Both the position numbers and the translations under genes were made by a program. From Hanleya hanleyi (Eukaryota > Mollusca > Polyplacophora > Lepidopleurida > Hanleyidae), in NCBI GenBank assembly GCA_036873755.1, contig JAVTVY010020491.1, positions 1 to 64,000 on the forward strand: 64,000 nucleotides of DNA, written 5' to 3'. The notes under the pieces are model-generated. The model ran no database searches, had not been told where the DNA came from, and worked only from the letters and a program-made list of their open reading frames with translations. Of this stretch, positions 12,879 to 25,936 are shown piece by piece. Every line of letters begins with the position of its first letter. Within the stretch, counting starts at the first letter, position 1.

Positions 12879-13256
12879 TTAAAAGGGTAAATCATGGATA
12901 TGATACAGAATATACTTATTCTTGAGTGCCTCCATCCATGCAGCTGTGCTCGTGGTGTGATATGTAAACTCTACCAAGATGTCAGGATCCTCTACCACTC
13001 GGGTTGTTAGGTCTTCTTGGTCTAGAGGGCGCCAAGCCACGCCATTCTCAATCCACCAACGACTTACGTCCAACCTGTCTTGTGAGATGAGTGTAGGATA
13101 CACAGCTGAGATCATCCAAAAGAAAGTCAGTTTCAAGCTGAAAGACACAAGCAAAACCGTAGTTAAGGCAAAGATTAAAACTCTCAAAGTGTCAGACCAC
13201 TCAGATTGATGATTAGAGAGTCCATGGTCGTCTATCCGACTTATTCCCTCCTTCAA
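12879..13256 (-). CDS. Possible exon encoding a single-pass membrane protein
   Basis: A 125-residue minus-strand ORF. Residues of about 25-52 form a strongly hydrophobic segment (VLIFALTTVLLVSFSLKL) followed by a mixed-charge region with tryptophans. The paralogous unit at 12.1-12.8 kb keeps traces of the same reading but is interrupted, so the sequence was duplicated before decay. I do not recognise the family. It could be an exon of a cargo gene within the TIR-flanked block, or a chance ORF. No clear splice-site pair or promoter supports it. Confidence 0.2.
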   Translation of the reverse strand: MKEGISRIDDHGLSNHQSEWSDTLRVLIFALTTVLLVSFSLKLTFFWMISAVYPTLISQDRLDVSRWWIENGVAWRPLDQEDLTTRVVEDPDILVEFTYHTTSTAAWMEALKNKYILYHIHDLPF

Positions 13257-13310
13257 AGACGATCATGATGAAGTTTTAAAATTGAAACATACTTGAGACA
13301 ATTGTTGGCT

Positions 13311-13383
13311 TGGAGAACCCGGGAATCGATTCCGGAACCTCTCGGCTGCAAAGCGAGCGCTCTACCATTTGAGCTAGCTTCCC
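13311..13383 (-). tRNA. tRNA-Ala(UGC)-like sequence, probably a pseudogene or SINE head
   Basis: The minus strand has TAGCTCAAATGGTAGAGCG (D arm and box A), an anticodon loop TTTGCAG with UGC, and a T arm with ATCGATT in the loop. The acceptor has mismatched and wobble pairs, and the anticodon and T stems each have a mismatch. It sits inside duplicated transposon-related DNA, so it is more likely a tRNA-derived repeat than a working gene. Confidence 0.55.
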
Positions 13384-13699
13384 TGGAGCAAGATGGCTGC
13401 CTTGCTGCAATGGTGACAAATTCTGCCCCCCCGTCTCTTCTTGAAAGAACTAACCACGTGCTAGGTAGCCCTTAGTGGCCTAAGCGTGGTCACACTATCT
13501 GACTGCACTGACATATCACACAGATAGAAATTTGTGAACGTGGAATTTGCAGTCCAGATACAAGAACTGGACAATATCATGAAGGGACAAGTTCTTCCAT
13601 ACAGACCATGTGTAGCGATGGTACGAAACACATTAGAAGAAGTGGAAGCCAGTAGTGGGGGCGTCAATAGTACATCTACCTTCTGGCAATTGATAAGAC

Positions 13700-16215
13700 T
13701 ATTTTATGGTCTTCTACAACTACGCGGCTTTTTTTTTTTAAATATCAAGCCTTGCTGACCGGCGAAGGGATATGATAACCGTAGCCGACGAAATCGGTAC
13801 GAGTAAGATAGTGACGGAAGGCACAAACAGGATCTGGCAGAAGATCGACCCCGAGGCCATGTACAAAGTCTGACAAGGTAGGAATGGAGTACGACGTTGA
13901 GCGCACGGACCTGAATGAACAGACTCATTTTTGGCAATAACTTCAGGAATGGGCCGAAAAGGATGCAAGACCAATCCGCTGTCCAGGTCATAGAAGATCT
14001 TTCAAGAGCATAAAGATGAGACACTCTGGACGTCAAAGCAAACGCCGCCACAAAGGCCGTGTCATAAGACACAGTTTTATAGACGCGGACTCTAAGGGTT
14101 CACAAGATGGTAAATCAGGTCATACAGAACCACACCGATATCCTATTTCGGTAACAGTTGGCGAGTACAACGCGACTGTAATGCGAAGGCGCGAATAAGC
14201 GCAGAGATATAATCGGCTAAAGTCGGTACCAAAGGTAAGACGTAACACGCTAGCCAAAGCAGATCGATAGCCCTCCATGGTGCTAAAATGAAACTCCCTA
14301 TCCTGGTGAGGGAGAAGGAGGAAGTCAATGCGAGGGAAATAGAATCGGGGACGGTATCACGTCCTCGGCACCAGGACCAATATAGGAACGTAGCAAGTAA
14401 GGTCCTACATATAATAAACAACCTCAAGGTTGATGACAGAACCATAAAGTCAAAGTCTAACCATTGGTGTAATGGTCTATACAGGAATAAAGTACTTGAT
14501 GGAGAAAGCCGGAAAAACTGTCCAAGTACACCACGAAAACATTGTGTTGTTTAAGCACAATCCTAAGACAAATGGATCTCAACACAATGTTTGTGTGTTA
14601 AAGTCAACATGGTTCATTGTTAAAACAACACTGTGCTGAATTCAATTAAAGGTGACTAGTCCGTCATTCACATTCCCGCTGTCGTCCTCAGAGAATATCC
14701 ACGTCCATAAACCAAAGACCTATTCCATATAACAGTATTTGACCCAATACTGCTGATTGTAATACAATTTTGATATTCTGAACTCCAGACTGGAAACAAC
14801 AAGGTCTGGACAGGACTCTCTTCGTAGAGTAACAACGAACCTAAGTAAATCACAATGTGAAAAACCAGAGAAGAATTGATACAAGTGGAAAGATGACGCC
14901 AAACGAACGGACTTCCCCTCCCGCCGATGACCGACGATGAAGAATCAAAGGGGTGCCGATGAATGGATATAAAATATGCATCTCAGAAATGAAGAAATGA
15001 CATGACAAACGGCGTTATGGCGTACCGGAAACGTCTAACCGATGTAATAAAACGACGCACAGGTGTATGAGAGACACATGACGGCGTAATGAACCTGCCG
15101 TCAAAGTGTAACAGGAAAGCGTAATGTGAAAAATGCGAGAAACGTTGTATATGATAAACAACGTAGTGATTTCCCAATTCACAACAACTTAATGTATATA
15201 CATGCTCAAACTGGAGCAGGATACAAACTTATAAAAGTACACGACGTAACCGAAGGGCGTTGCAAACAGTAACCCCGAAGTCGAATGTAATAAATTTTCC
15301 TTCTCTTTAAACGCAGTAGAGATGAACATATTAAATGTTTGTAGCGTTAATCACCAAATGTAAGCTCAATGAGATAAATGGGATTATGGATCTTTGTGTC
15401 AGTGAACATGAAATAATGTGTCAATGAATATGGTTACATTATGACCTCTCCCGATGTAATTTGTCTCCTGTACATGAAATCCAGTACTGGAGTTTTATAT
15501 GGAGAGAATATTAAACATTTACAAGAATGTTACCACGTTGTTTATTAGCTTTCCTTTTTGGAAGAGATATGTGGTACCGATAGACAGGCGAAATACCTGA
15601 GGTAAAGAATTCTTTTGACTGAAGGAGACAATGGAATGGCCAGGCAAAACTGCCTGGTCTTTGTTGAGCGTAACAAAGGAAACGGGTTTTGGATCAACCT
15701 AGACAATGAAACTCCGGACCGGGACAAACTGTCTAGCAACCTAGAATTATCTTCGTGTATGATAGTATGGAATTGAGAGAAACTGGGTCTTGACCAGCTC
15801 GTTCAAGATCCTAACAACACTTCACACATTGACCAAAGAAATTTCTAAGACCCGTCTGCCGATCTCCGAAATAGAAGGGTCCTCACAAGCATATAAAAGC
15901 AAAGCACGACGGCCCTGGGCATAAATCCCCAAGCCGTCGGAACCCATAATACACATTCCGCGTACGTGGACGCACAATAACACAAATCTTTACATGAAAA
16001 GCAAGCCGTGTGAGCGTCCAAAAGGGAACAAATTTTTCCCTCACATACGACACGGAATAAAAGACGGAACTTCCGACATAATAATACAGTAAGTAAGTTC
16101 CGAATAATACAACAAATTCAACACTTGATAAAGGATATACCAGCGAGACAACAACAACCAATGTTGTAAGATTGCCTCTGAATACTTCCCTAGATGTGCA
16201 CTGCTCGAGCAAACA
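13700..16215. other. Interior of the TIR-flanked block, no supported gene
   Basis: Several 60-120 residue ORFs occur on both strands, mostly overlapping and with no recognisable motif. I see no RNA gene. Confidence 0.35.
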
Positions 16216-16416
16216 AGAGAAAGAGGATAGGAATCAGGCTGCAGTCGCCTATATGGTGGCCACGCTGGAATTGAGTGAAGAGCTCTCCTAGGGGCGGATA
16301 ACTCTCTCCTAGGGGAGCTAACTTTTTCTTTTAAACTTCCGTTTTCTACGTTTGATTGTGCAATTAATAAGGGATTAATGGCATTAATTAAGAGCAGGTT
16401 TAAGACTTAGGTAGCA

Positions 16417-19350
16417 AACTATATGGATTTTTGGATTTTTTAGGTGCACAATAGAAGAAAATAACAAGAATGTATAGATATCATTCCCACTCAGTTGAGG
16501 CCATCAAATTAGAAGAAAAGCAAATAATTGATTACAGTCCCCAGAGTCTATTTGGCAAGATAGACCTGGGTCCTGAGAATTGAGAAAATGAATATCAAGC
16601 TCACCGAAGAGAATATAAGTTTGGTTCATTTACATGTATCAGGTGTCACAACAATATTCAAACATCGTGATCAGCTATCAAAATCCACAGGAAGATACAA
16701 AACAACTCTCAGAAAAAAAGGAGATTACGGTTCCTGGACTGTAGGGGCCTACTCGTAATACCAACGCAAATGGACCCATGCAGGCAAATCTCTGTCAAGA
16801 TTTGATTTGATTGGGTTTGCGCAGATGGGAACCATCAGAAAGATCTGTCTTTGTATTGTGATAAATAATGTCAAATTATTTCTCAAGCCACAGTATTCTA
16901 CATGTAATTTTGATTTCTACAACATAAAGTTTGAAAGCTCTGATGCAATCAGTTCAAAATCATTCAACTATTGAGATGTTTCTAGCAGTTATAACTTATT
17001 AACATATGTAGAGCAATAAAAAACATGGTGCAACAAGATCAGAGAGAGGCTGGTTCACACACATTACTTGATATGCAACAGAGGAGCCAGCTGGAGGAAT
17101 ACCCTATACAGATCAGCAACTGAGTAACACTTCTGAATGCCATTCTCCCATTATCAGAGTTTTTGGCCTCCTAACCTGTCGGTGTAACTGCAATTGGACT
17201 GAAAATCCTGGCACACATGCGCAATCACATTTTATAGGGATTTATACACATAAGCAGCACGTGAGAGATGAGGAAATGTGTCCAGTTTATCTTGTGAAAG
17301 AACTGACAAGTTTTATGCTGAATTATTTCACAAGAACACATCAGGCAACATTTTTTTTTACCTGTGACATGCTGAGTCCACTCTACTCTGTTTACAAGCA
17401 GATGATGTTGATTGGCCGAAATCCATGTGCATAAAACTTGAGCTCCAAGATTTCAACTCCAGTGCAATCAGAGGGTATATCCGACCGACAGGTAACCCAG
17501 ATATCACTTGCTGTATTTACTAAAGTAATTGTACTTTATACTTCCATGCATTATGTTTATTTTTATGTCCGTCTCAGAAAACCGGAAGATTATGAATGGG
17601 GACTTGTTACAAGGAACAACTGAAGTGAAATATATGTGGGGGCGGCCAGAGCGAGGAAAGAAAGTTATGTATCGCTTTTTCTTGGGTATTTTGATTGTGG
17701 GTAAAAATATTTGATCTGGATCAATTTAGTAATTGTCAAATTTCACATGTTTTATTGCAACTTTATTTTTATTGGGTTTTCCAATCTAAACTTTGGCCAT
17801 TGTTGTTCTTGTAATAGATTCACAGCACTCTTAAAAAATTGCAGTATCCCACATTATGTATTATTGAGGGTCTGTACAGTCAAACTGTACTGTACATACT
17901 GAACTTCCAGTATAATCCCCCAGAGATTATTAGGCATGATAAACCTGGGTTCTGAGAATTGTGAGCAATGAATATTGAGTACGAATATGAACATTTGCAT
18001 TTGCTAAATATTTCTATGATAAAGTATTTTTATCTTTTTTTTGTCAGTTTTTGGTGTAACAGATCTAAAGTTTCAATTTTTCCAGAGTTTAAATATATTA
18101 ATAGCTCTTCCAATAACAAATACGAAGCATTTACCATTTTCAGATAGCAGTTATATTTCAAAATTTATTTCCCTGCAAAAATTATTGTGCATACATAAAC
18201 ACATCTACATAATATGGAACGTTCCAATGTTAAAAAATCTTTCCCTGAAATAGACATTCTGAACTACCAACTGGACAACATGAAGACTTCATGATTTTTC
18301 TCCATAAATCATTTTGAAAAACTGAATTTCCAAAATTGGGATGGTACATGAAACCTGACAAATTAACAAAAGATTGAATTATTTTCCATTATTGTGAATC
18401 GAATCTGGAGATCTTCGGTAATATATTCATATATTCATGAAGTATTGCAGGTCAGTTGTGAGATATTAAATTTTTAAATACTACTGTCAAATATTTTACA
18501 ACATACAGTCAAACTTGTGTCTTAACATCAAGAATTAATTGACAAGTTCTCCGGACTAATTTTTTATTTTTGATTTTATATATGAAATCATAATATAATA
18601 ATAACAATATTATTGCAACCTCTGTTCCTATGCCATACTATAAAATAATAATAAAATAATAATACACTGTTATGTGGCAAAATTTCACTATTTTATGTTT
18701 AAATTTTAATTACATATAGTATGTATTCCCTTTGATCTATACACAACAAGATCTATTCATGTCAAATTTTATATTTGCCTTCAATGTCACACTCAATGCT
18801 TTTTCACTCCAAACTGGCTGTCACCATCTGAGTGAAAAAAACCTTGAGTGTGAAATTAAACCAAATCCCCCCCCCCCCATATTTCAATGTTAAAAGTCAT
18901 GCTTTTCCTGGATTTACTTTGTGAACAGTAAAGTTATTCCCCCTTACTCTTCCCTGAAATGGGCCAATCAAAACACTGTACCGTTTCGTCTGTAGTATGA
19001 TCACAGTGTGTCGGTTTCAGCGTGAAATTCTAAAATGTTTGTGGGAATCAAAATTGGTTTGTCACTCTGTATCGCTTCTATGAATCCATTTGTAACTTTA
19101 AGAACATGCATGGCGTGAGTGATGAGTGTGTAAAAGGTGAGGTTTTCCATGTCTCACAACGAAATTTTTGACTGCATCCTTACGCAGACCCCTGTTTTCA
19201 ACATCACTTTCGCTAAAAACAACTGTACGACACACTAATTTGCAACCTCTAAACCCGAGACTTTTACTAAAGTTAGAACCCTCGTCCCGGCAGTGACCGA
19301 AGGCTCGTTTTCAGACAATGGATGCCTGAACATCGCGCACATGCGCCTAT
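16417..19350. other. A+T-rich gene-free stretch with a short duplication
   Basis: A segment near 16535-16630 (with 'agacctgggtcctgagaatt') is repeated in diverged form near 17910-18000. There is an 'ataata'-rich tract around 18595-18665 and a C run at about 18868. No supported gene. Confidence 0.4.
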
Positions 19351-19550
19351 ATGGGGGCCGCCATGTTCTTTCAATCGGAGATACGAAAAATATTGAACTT
19401 ACGGCAGGTAAATACTTGCCTTAAAGTTACGCACAAAGTTACGAAGATTCTTAAGTTACGAAGTTTCATGAAAGTCGAATTTACTTACGAAAAAAGATAC
19501 GCAAGATTTACGAAGAAAAATGTTCGTAAGTAGCTTGATGAAAGTGTGCC

Positions 19551-20800
19551 CAGTATACGAGTTGTCAGAGCATCATCTAATACCGCTTATGCCGGTGCTA
19601 GGGCCGTGTGGTCATCATCCAAGTTGCCACATGAACAGGTACAATAAAAGCGTACCTGGGATACAACACATATCATGAATCGTTAGATTCTTGGTATGCG
19701 CTTTAGAATAGGTTTACCAGAAGACTATTCCGTGAAGTCATGTGACTCAGTCGGTATGTCGGCACCTCTTCCCACTTCCCTTATATGCGTTGTAATTTGG
19801 CCTGTAGCCGACATCACATCAATGATAGACATATCCGCCTCAAGCAGAACCGTGGCAGTTGTAACGAATAATCTTTAGATGTATTCATTTATAAGTCTTG
19901 ATTATAATATAAAACGAATTTTATACATCTAAATATTTCCTATTTCGTTTGCCTGTCGGTCCCTGATTCATTCCGTTTGCCAGCCAGATCTCTCAATATC
20001 TCGTCGTCAGCGGAGGAAAATCCCCACTTGTACTGCTGATCACGCTCGTGCTTTGTCTCATTTAAAGCAGTAAGAAGTGATTCATCATTTACGAGAAGAC
20101 TATTCTGTGAAGTCATGTGACTCAGTCAGTATGTCGGCACCTCTTCCCACTTCCCTTATATGTGTTGTAATTTATTCCTGTATATGGCGAGATTCTGCTG
20201 GTGGACGTTTCGTCCCCGAGGCCCGCCCCCTGTACAGACCTTTGGTCTTTGATATATGTTGGCATTTGTGGGAAGTTGATGCTGGGTCGACATCGGGCCT
20301 TACAGACTTTTGTGTTAATTGACGTCATTTACATCTGACGATGATACAGCTCACCAATCACCAATGTACGAGTTGTCGCAGCGAAACAGCTCACCAGTTA
20401 CCAGTATACGAGTTGTCAGAGCATTTCCATCATAGCTCTCCTAGATTTGTATCTAATACCGCTTATGCCGGTGCTAGGGGCCGTGTGGTCATATCATCCA
20501 AGTTGCCACATGAACAGGTACAATAAAAGCGTACCTGAGATACAACACATATCATGAATCGTTAGATTCTTGGTATGTGCTTTAGAATAGTTTTACCAGA
20601 AGACTATTCCGTGAAGTCATGTGACTCAGTCAGTATGTCGGCACCTATTCCCACTTCCCTTATATGCGTTTTAATTTGGCCTGTAGCCGACATCACATCA
20701 ATGATAGACATACCCGCCTCAAGCAGAACCGTGGCAGTTGTAATGAATAATCTTTAGATGTATTCATTTATAAGTCTTGATTATAATATAAAACGAATTT
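19551..20800 (+). repeat. Adjacent copies of the dispersed repeat; one is an uninterrupted site
   Basis: 19690-19880 and 20565-20760 are near-identical, and 20090-20404 matches the left-hand copy at 780-1119. The junction at 20402-20404 has a single CAG where the other copy holds the 18.4-kb insertion. Two short tandem units around 20345-20415 each contain 'tacgagttgtc'. Confidence 0.7.
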
Positions 20801-21744
20801 CATACATTTAAATATTTCCTATTTCGTTTGCCTGTCGGTCCCTGATTCATTCCGTTTGCCAGCCAGATCTCTCAATATCTCGTCGTCAGCGGAAGAAAAT
20901 CCCCACTTGTACTGCTGATCACACTCGTGCTGTGTCTCAATTAAAGCAGTAAGAAGAGATTCATCATCAGCGTCTCTCGTGAACTTTTCGATCTCCGCTT
21001 CTCTTGATAATTCATATCTGAACGTCTTGTTTCTGCTGTTGATCTGTTTCTTATTATGTACGCTCGTATGTCCCAGTTGATTTGTAAATATCTGCGATTA
21101 TACTTGTTCTACCTTTAAAATAACTAAAATTCCTACTTGCAGGGTATCCATTCTATTGTTTATTCGATTGTACAGTCAGACGAGATTTTGTCCTGCAATT
21201 TATCACCCGCCTTGTGAAATGGATTCTCCAGAGTGAACACCTGTGCGTGTCAAGATCACGGGTGTAGATTTCAGACGTCACAAAGTTCTTAACCGTGCTA
21301 AATGGTGTAATAATTGCACAGTTATCAGTGTGTAATAGGCGTAAGTGTTATATAATGTTAGTATAAGTTTTATGTTAATAGAAGTCGAACACATGCCAAT
21401 AGTATAGCGCTATACCTGCAGCGATCAGCTGTTATGATTCCAGAAATCGTCATGCATGTCTTTGCACTATCCATGTAGAGAAATGCCCGCAGATGTGGTC
21501 CTTGCCCGAAAAACTAATTGGCTTCACCCACTGGCGGCCAATTTCAATGCCGATATGCCCATTAATAATGAACCAATCTTCAATCCAGTCTGTGTCACGG
21601 CCATGTACGCGGTCATGTTTTTATAGACTTTCTCGCATTTAACGCGCGACGCAATGACTTGTTTTGACGAGAGCAGATTGTGGAGCCAGTGTTTTCTGCA
21701 GTAGGCATACGGTATCGTACATTTCTCAGTCTTCTTCTTTAATA
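20801..21744. other. Gene-free stretch
   Basis: No ORF, RNA or repeat structure that I can support. Confidence 0.4.
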
Positions 21745-21760
21745 TTATCTGCGGTGGGTG

Positions 21761-21845
21761 CTAGCTCCGGTGTAGCCTTGTTCTATACTACGTGAGAACA
21801 ACTGTTGTTATCACGTAGTATAGAACAAGGCTACACCGGAGCTAG
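21761..21845. repeat. Perfect 35-bp inverted repeat with a 15-nt loop
   Basis: 21761-21795 is the exact reverse complement of 21811-21845; the loop is GAACAACTGTTGTTA, itself partly self-complementary. A transcript would form a long, perfectly paired hairpin. The two arms show no divergence, so the structure is recent or maintained. It could be a small-RNA precursor, a foldback insertion, or two outward-facing copies of one element end. Confidence 0.75.
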
Positions 21846-21849
21846 GTAC

Positions 21850-23400
21850 CCATAACCCTTCCCTCCGTTTTTCATTTTAACTCTCATTCTAACACGGCTA
21901 ATCTTAGTTCAACAAGCTTAACCCTGCAGACATTTAATTTTGTGATATTGAAAATGCAGGGTTCAGCCATTGAACCGAAATTTCCTATCGCAAAATTTTC
22001 GGCCTCCCGACCTAGGTAACAGCGGGTGGATTTGGGCTCACAAAATCCAGTCGCTTAGGGAGATGAAAAATCCTGAATCACCTTTATCAGTATGTGCCTT
22101 CTATTATGCTGACTTTTGAAATTGCGCTTCCATTTGATTTTTGGCTTTTTCTTATACATCATAGCATGGAGTTTTTAATATATGCAGAATATGACACCTA
22201 AATAACCAAAATAATATTTCGATGTAAGAGCACTGTAGATACATGTACATGTATGGCGACTTTGAAAATATTAGATTCGTTTTGGTTCAAGGTGTCATAT
22301 TTTAGACTATAAAAACAAATCCATCCTAAAATGTATTCGAGAGGTAGAAAAAAAACAGACAAAACCCAATTTAAAAGTACTGTCGACGCTGTTTTATGTC
22401 ATTTTAGAGTGTGACCGTTAATAAAATCAAACTTCTGTATTTTCTTTGAACAACCTTATCATTCAAAGTCACAAAAAATATTTTTGTTACTTTACAAACG
22501 CCGTATTAGCGCATTTACATAGCTGGCAACATGATGTGTGGAGAGAAAAATACGAGGAAATAGCCAGGATTCTAGTATGTGTCACGTGAGAAAACTTACT
22601 TCCATGACATCAATAGGTGAGTTTGCTTTAACCCTACCTTGCCTTGGGGCGGAAAGTACGCCCCCCACCCCTCCCCCTCCCGCGCCCCTAGTGAACTTTT
22701 CTCTGCTGCCCCGAAACGACAAAACCGAGGAGGCTGGAACTTGGTGAATTTTAAGCTTATCTTATTGGGGTCATTTTGGGCCTTTTTTCAAATACCCCCA
22801 GGCACGGGTAAATTCAAAATGGCAGCCATGTGTTATCCGCGAAAGTCGTGTTTTCCAATATTTTCGCTCCATTTTTTTCACATTTTCCTTGCCTAAAAGG
22901 CCTTGAAAGTATATTATTCACGCAAAACTAATTATTCCCTAATTTATTAGATTTTTTTTTTCAGAAGAAAATTTGAAAAATGAAAATTCTGAAAAATCGA
23001 CCCCAAAAAGGCCGAAAAATGGCTTCCGAGAAGATACTGTGACGTCATCATGGCGGCCAGCTTGGATTGTTTTACATTTCCCGTTAGAGCTTGAACCCAA
23101 GATAATGTGTGGCAAGTTTCAGCGCTCTAGCCTTAGTGGTAGAGAAAATATATGGGGGGAGGGGGCACTATCCGCCCCCTCCCCCCCACACACCCCCAAG
23201 GCTGCGATACACCCCAAATCGCCCAGGCCAGACAGGGTGAAACAAGATTAACAAAATATGCTGAACAGCTAATATCATTTTGTCACTTTAGTGTTTTACA
23301 CAAGGAATATACGATCATGGTAAACTCGGAATTCGCGATCATGGCAAACAAATGATTACCTTTCCCTAATCGATACTTCGTAGAACAGCGAGTCCTGTAG
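21850..23400. repeat. Dispersed repeat with G+C-rich tracts
   Basis: 22620-23240 resembles segments at 40960-41260 and 42180-43660. They share 'atggcggcc'/'gacgtcatc' words, a 'caagtttcagcgctctag'-type segment and C-rich tracts. 23240-23400 recurs inverted at about 36205-36345, including the paired 'gcgatcatgg' words. The ORFs here are low-complexity by-products. Confidence 0.5.
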
Positions 23401-23409
23401 AACATAGGA

Positions 23410-24469
23410 GTGATTGTGCCTATTATCGGCCACCACCCACTTATCGGCCAACCCGAACAGTTTCGATTCAAATAGGAAATCCATAAGACTATGTGACCAT
23501 GTCAGACTAAATAAATCAAATTATGAATTCCCCCCAAACCTCGGTTTGGTTTCAAGTATCGAGCTGACGGCAGAAGTGAATGGCGGGAAGCTCGAAAGTT
23601 GGGTATCAGCACAACCGACATATTTGGAGCAAATAATCCGTCGTTATGTAACTTTGTCGAGTGATCTACAACACTGATTTTTGGAGATTTAACCCCTCGC
23701 TATCATGTAAGTGTGTTTACTTGTAATAACGACCCATTTACATTAATTATTTCGTAGTTTTTGTGACAATACGACGGTCACATTTAAAAAATTGGGTGGC
23801 CGATAACTGAAATTGATATTAAGACCGTTTTCCAATCATCGGCCTAGCCGGCCAATAGCTGAAAAAGATGCATTTATCTATTTCTTCTGCAAAAGTTGGA
23901 TTATTCTGTTAGCTTTTAGGAAATATCAGGCATACAATATAGTCTACTTCAGTTAATGGGGGGATTTTAGCGACCGGCCGCGGTGGCCGATAACTGGCAT
24001 GGAGTTAAGTATACTCATACGTGTGTTGGGTAGAACATTGATCCGTATTTTAGCATGGAGAGAACAGACTCTCGAATCTATATTGTAGTGTTTCTAATTA
24101 ATATTACAATGATCAAACCACAGGAATCATTTTAGAGACTTATTCAATATCTTTTTCAGTTTCTGTGTCATGGCCGATCACAGAACGATCCCAACTCTAG
24201 CATCGGCATGGGTGGCCGATAGCTGAACATACAATGGCCGAAATTAGCTTTTTGACGGCCGATCACTGGAAGAAAGTGACAGTTTCACAAATAAAGGCAA
24301 GTTATTTCTCTAAATCACTTGAATGTGTCAACTTGTGTTTTTTTTTATAATCTAAAATGATTGACAATGTTATTTTTAACGGTGAATGTGAAAAGAGGAC
24401 ACCTCATGATGGCATGGATGGGCGCAAATTCGCAACACTTTCTAGGTGGCCGATAATAGGCACAATCAC
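23410..24469. mobile_element. 1.06-kb TIR element with repeated internal words
   Basis: The left end GTGATTGTGCCTATTATCGG matches the reverse complement of the right end (24445-24469) over about 25 bp. Inside, 'ggccgata(a/g)ctga'-like words recur at least six times in one orientation. No coding capacity. Non-autonomous. Confidence 0.6.
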
Positions 24470-24636
24470 CGGCCTATCATCCGTGTTATAGAAATACTTG
24501 CTGGTTCTGGTTAATGTAAGCCATTCTTCGCTACGATCGCAAATCCATCGTGTAAAACGCTAACAATTGACAAAGTACTCTGTATAGGATATTTTCGCAG
24601 AAAGGAAACAATATTTAATGTGTACATGTACATTTT

Positions 24637-25113
24637 AGCATTACCGGTGTATGGTCAAAGCAACGCACAAAATATTTGTTTTGTTCTTCTTCTTTCAATA
24701 TCTTTCTAGTGTCGAAGTTGGCAAGTGGCTAAATTGTCATGACCATACTCTATGCCAATGGGAAGAAATTGCCAATGGAATGGTTTGATTAATATTTTCA
24801 CCTGTATGTGCTACATTTGGAAAATAGTGGTCCAGTACTATCGTTTGACACTTGTAGGCTACTCAATTTGGTGTGGAATTTGGGGCTCTTATAGTTAACT
24901 GGGTTAAGCCCGATTGACATTCCATTGCCTAAAAGTTTCTTCTTTCAATATCTAAGCGGGCGAATTTGTAGCATTACCGGTGTATATGGTCAAAGCAACG
25001 CACAACATATTTGTTTTGTTCTTCTTCTTCTTCTTTCAATATCTTTCTAGTGTCGAAGTTGGCAAGTGGCTAATTTTCATGACCATACTCTATGCCAATG
25101 GGAAGAAATTGCC
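24637..25113 (+). repeat. Two direct repeats of about 140 bp
   Basis: 24637-24778 and 24971-25113 are nearly identical, starting at 'agcattaccggtgtat' and ending near 'gggaagaaattgccaa'. A 'cttctt' expansion distinguishes the second copy. Confidence 0.7.
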
Positions 25114-25897
25114 AAGAGACTGACAAGGTGTGGAAATTTTTTTATTATCGGTAATCAGATTTTCGGAGATAAATCCCCCCTTAATAGACATAGTGTTCAC
25201 TTGTAATGTTCAACGAATCGATGAAGATGTTTATACTGTGCAATGAAGGAGTAAATGAAGCATATATCCAGGTCAAATAGTAATCTCAACCAGGCAACTT
25301 GTTCCCGCAAAAGCTGAATACAACTTTCGTCCAGTGAAACAACGCAACTCCTGTGACTGAAAACTGCTTGAAAATTTCGAAATTAGCAGAGCACAAACCA
25401 TCAAATCTGACCTGTTTTTTCTTGGTAGGATATAATGGAGGCAATGTATCTCATTAAATTCTATATGCCATGGTATCAAAACGACGGCAATTTTAGCTGA
25501 TATAAGTGAACAGTTTTGTTGAAATAATAATTATACTTTAGTGTGGCAGAAAAACCATACATTAGGCCTACAATTAGTATTCCTTTCTGTACAGGTTGCA
25601 CAATCCACAAAGATCGCAAGGCTAAACCTCAGTGTAGAAATTTATATGTAAATTATCTACTGGGGCTCACAATACGGGCAACTGAAATCAATGGGGGCAA
25701 TGCATTCCATGGAAATGTAGCCTGGTTTATTTCTCGTCATGATTGTGAATGAGCATGGTGTATTTCCAAGACAATGCATGTTTATTCTACCTAGAGCACA
25801 GGTATTGGCTGGGCTGAGGAAGAAATGACATGTAGATCAGTTTTAGACGGACGAAGGTGAATTCTTGTTGCGCCTTGTTAACTGTAACGCACTGCAC

Positions 25898-25936
<39 letters not shown>

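Larger units (their letters stand above)
12100..13625. repeat. Diverged tandem duplication, about 0.8 kb per unit
   Basis: 12640-12790 aligns with 13453-13600 (both open with 'accacgtgct' and share 'gtgaacgtgga' and 'agttcttcc'-like words). 12270-12430 aligns with 13030-13190. The right unit retains the longer minus-strand ORF. Confidence 0.6.
11843..16416. mobile_element. 4.6-kb TIR-flanked element or composite
   Basis: The left end reads GCTACCTAAGTCTTAAACC and the right end at 16416 is its reverse complement. The right arm, about 200 bp, is matched in inverted orientation by 11541-11726 inside the neighbouring MITE-like unit. The interior carries a tandem duplication (12.1-13.6 kb) and a tRNA-like segment. 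No target duplication is evident and no transposase is visible. I suspect related elements inserted next to or into each other. Confidence 0.5.
1120..19550. mobile_element. 18.4-kb insertion with short TIRs and a 3-bp CAG duplication
   Basis: The left end reads GGCACACTTTCATCAA at 1120 and the right end (19535-19550) is its reverse complement. Both ends carry subterminal runs of 'ttacga/tcgtaa' words (about 1140-1290 and 19380-19530). CAG flanks both sides (1117-1119, 19551-19553) and occurs once at 20402-20404 in the uninterrupted neighbouring repeat, which acts as an empty site. Three-base duplications with subterminal repeats occur in CACTA-like and some other superfamilies; the class cannot be settled here. 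I see no transposase ORF inside, so it is non-autonomous, decayed, or enlarged by nested insertions. Confidence 0.65.

Noticed and set aside
13704..14445. Overlapping ORFs of 78-122 codons on the minus strand
   Set aside because: They overlap each other in different frames and show no motif, compositional bias or conserved paralogue.
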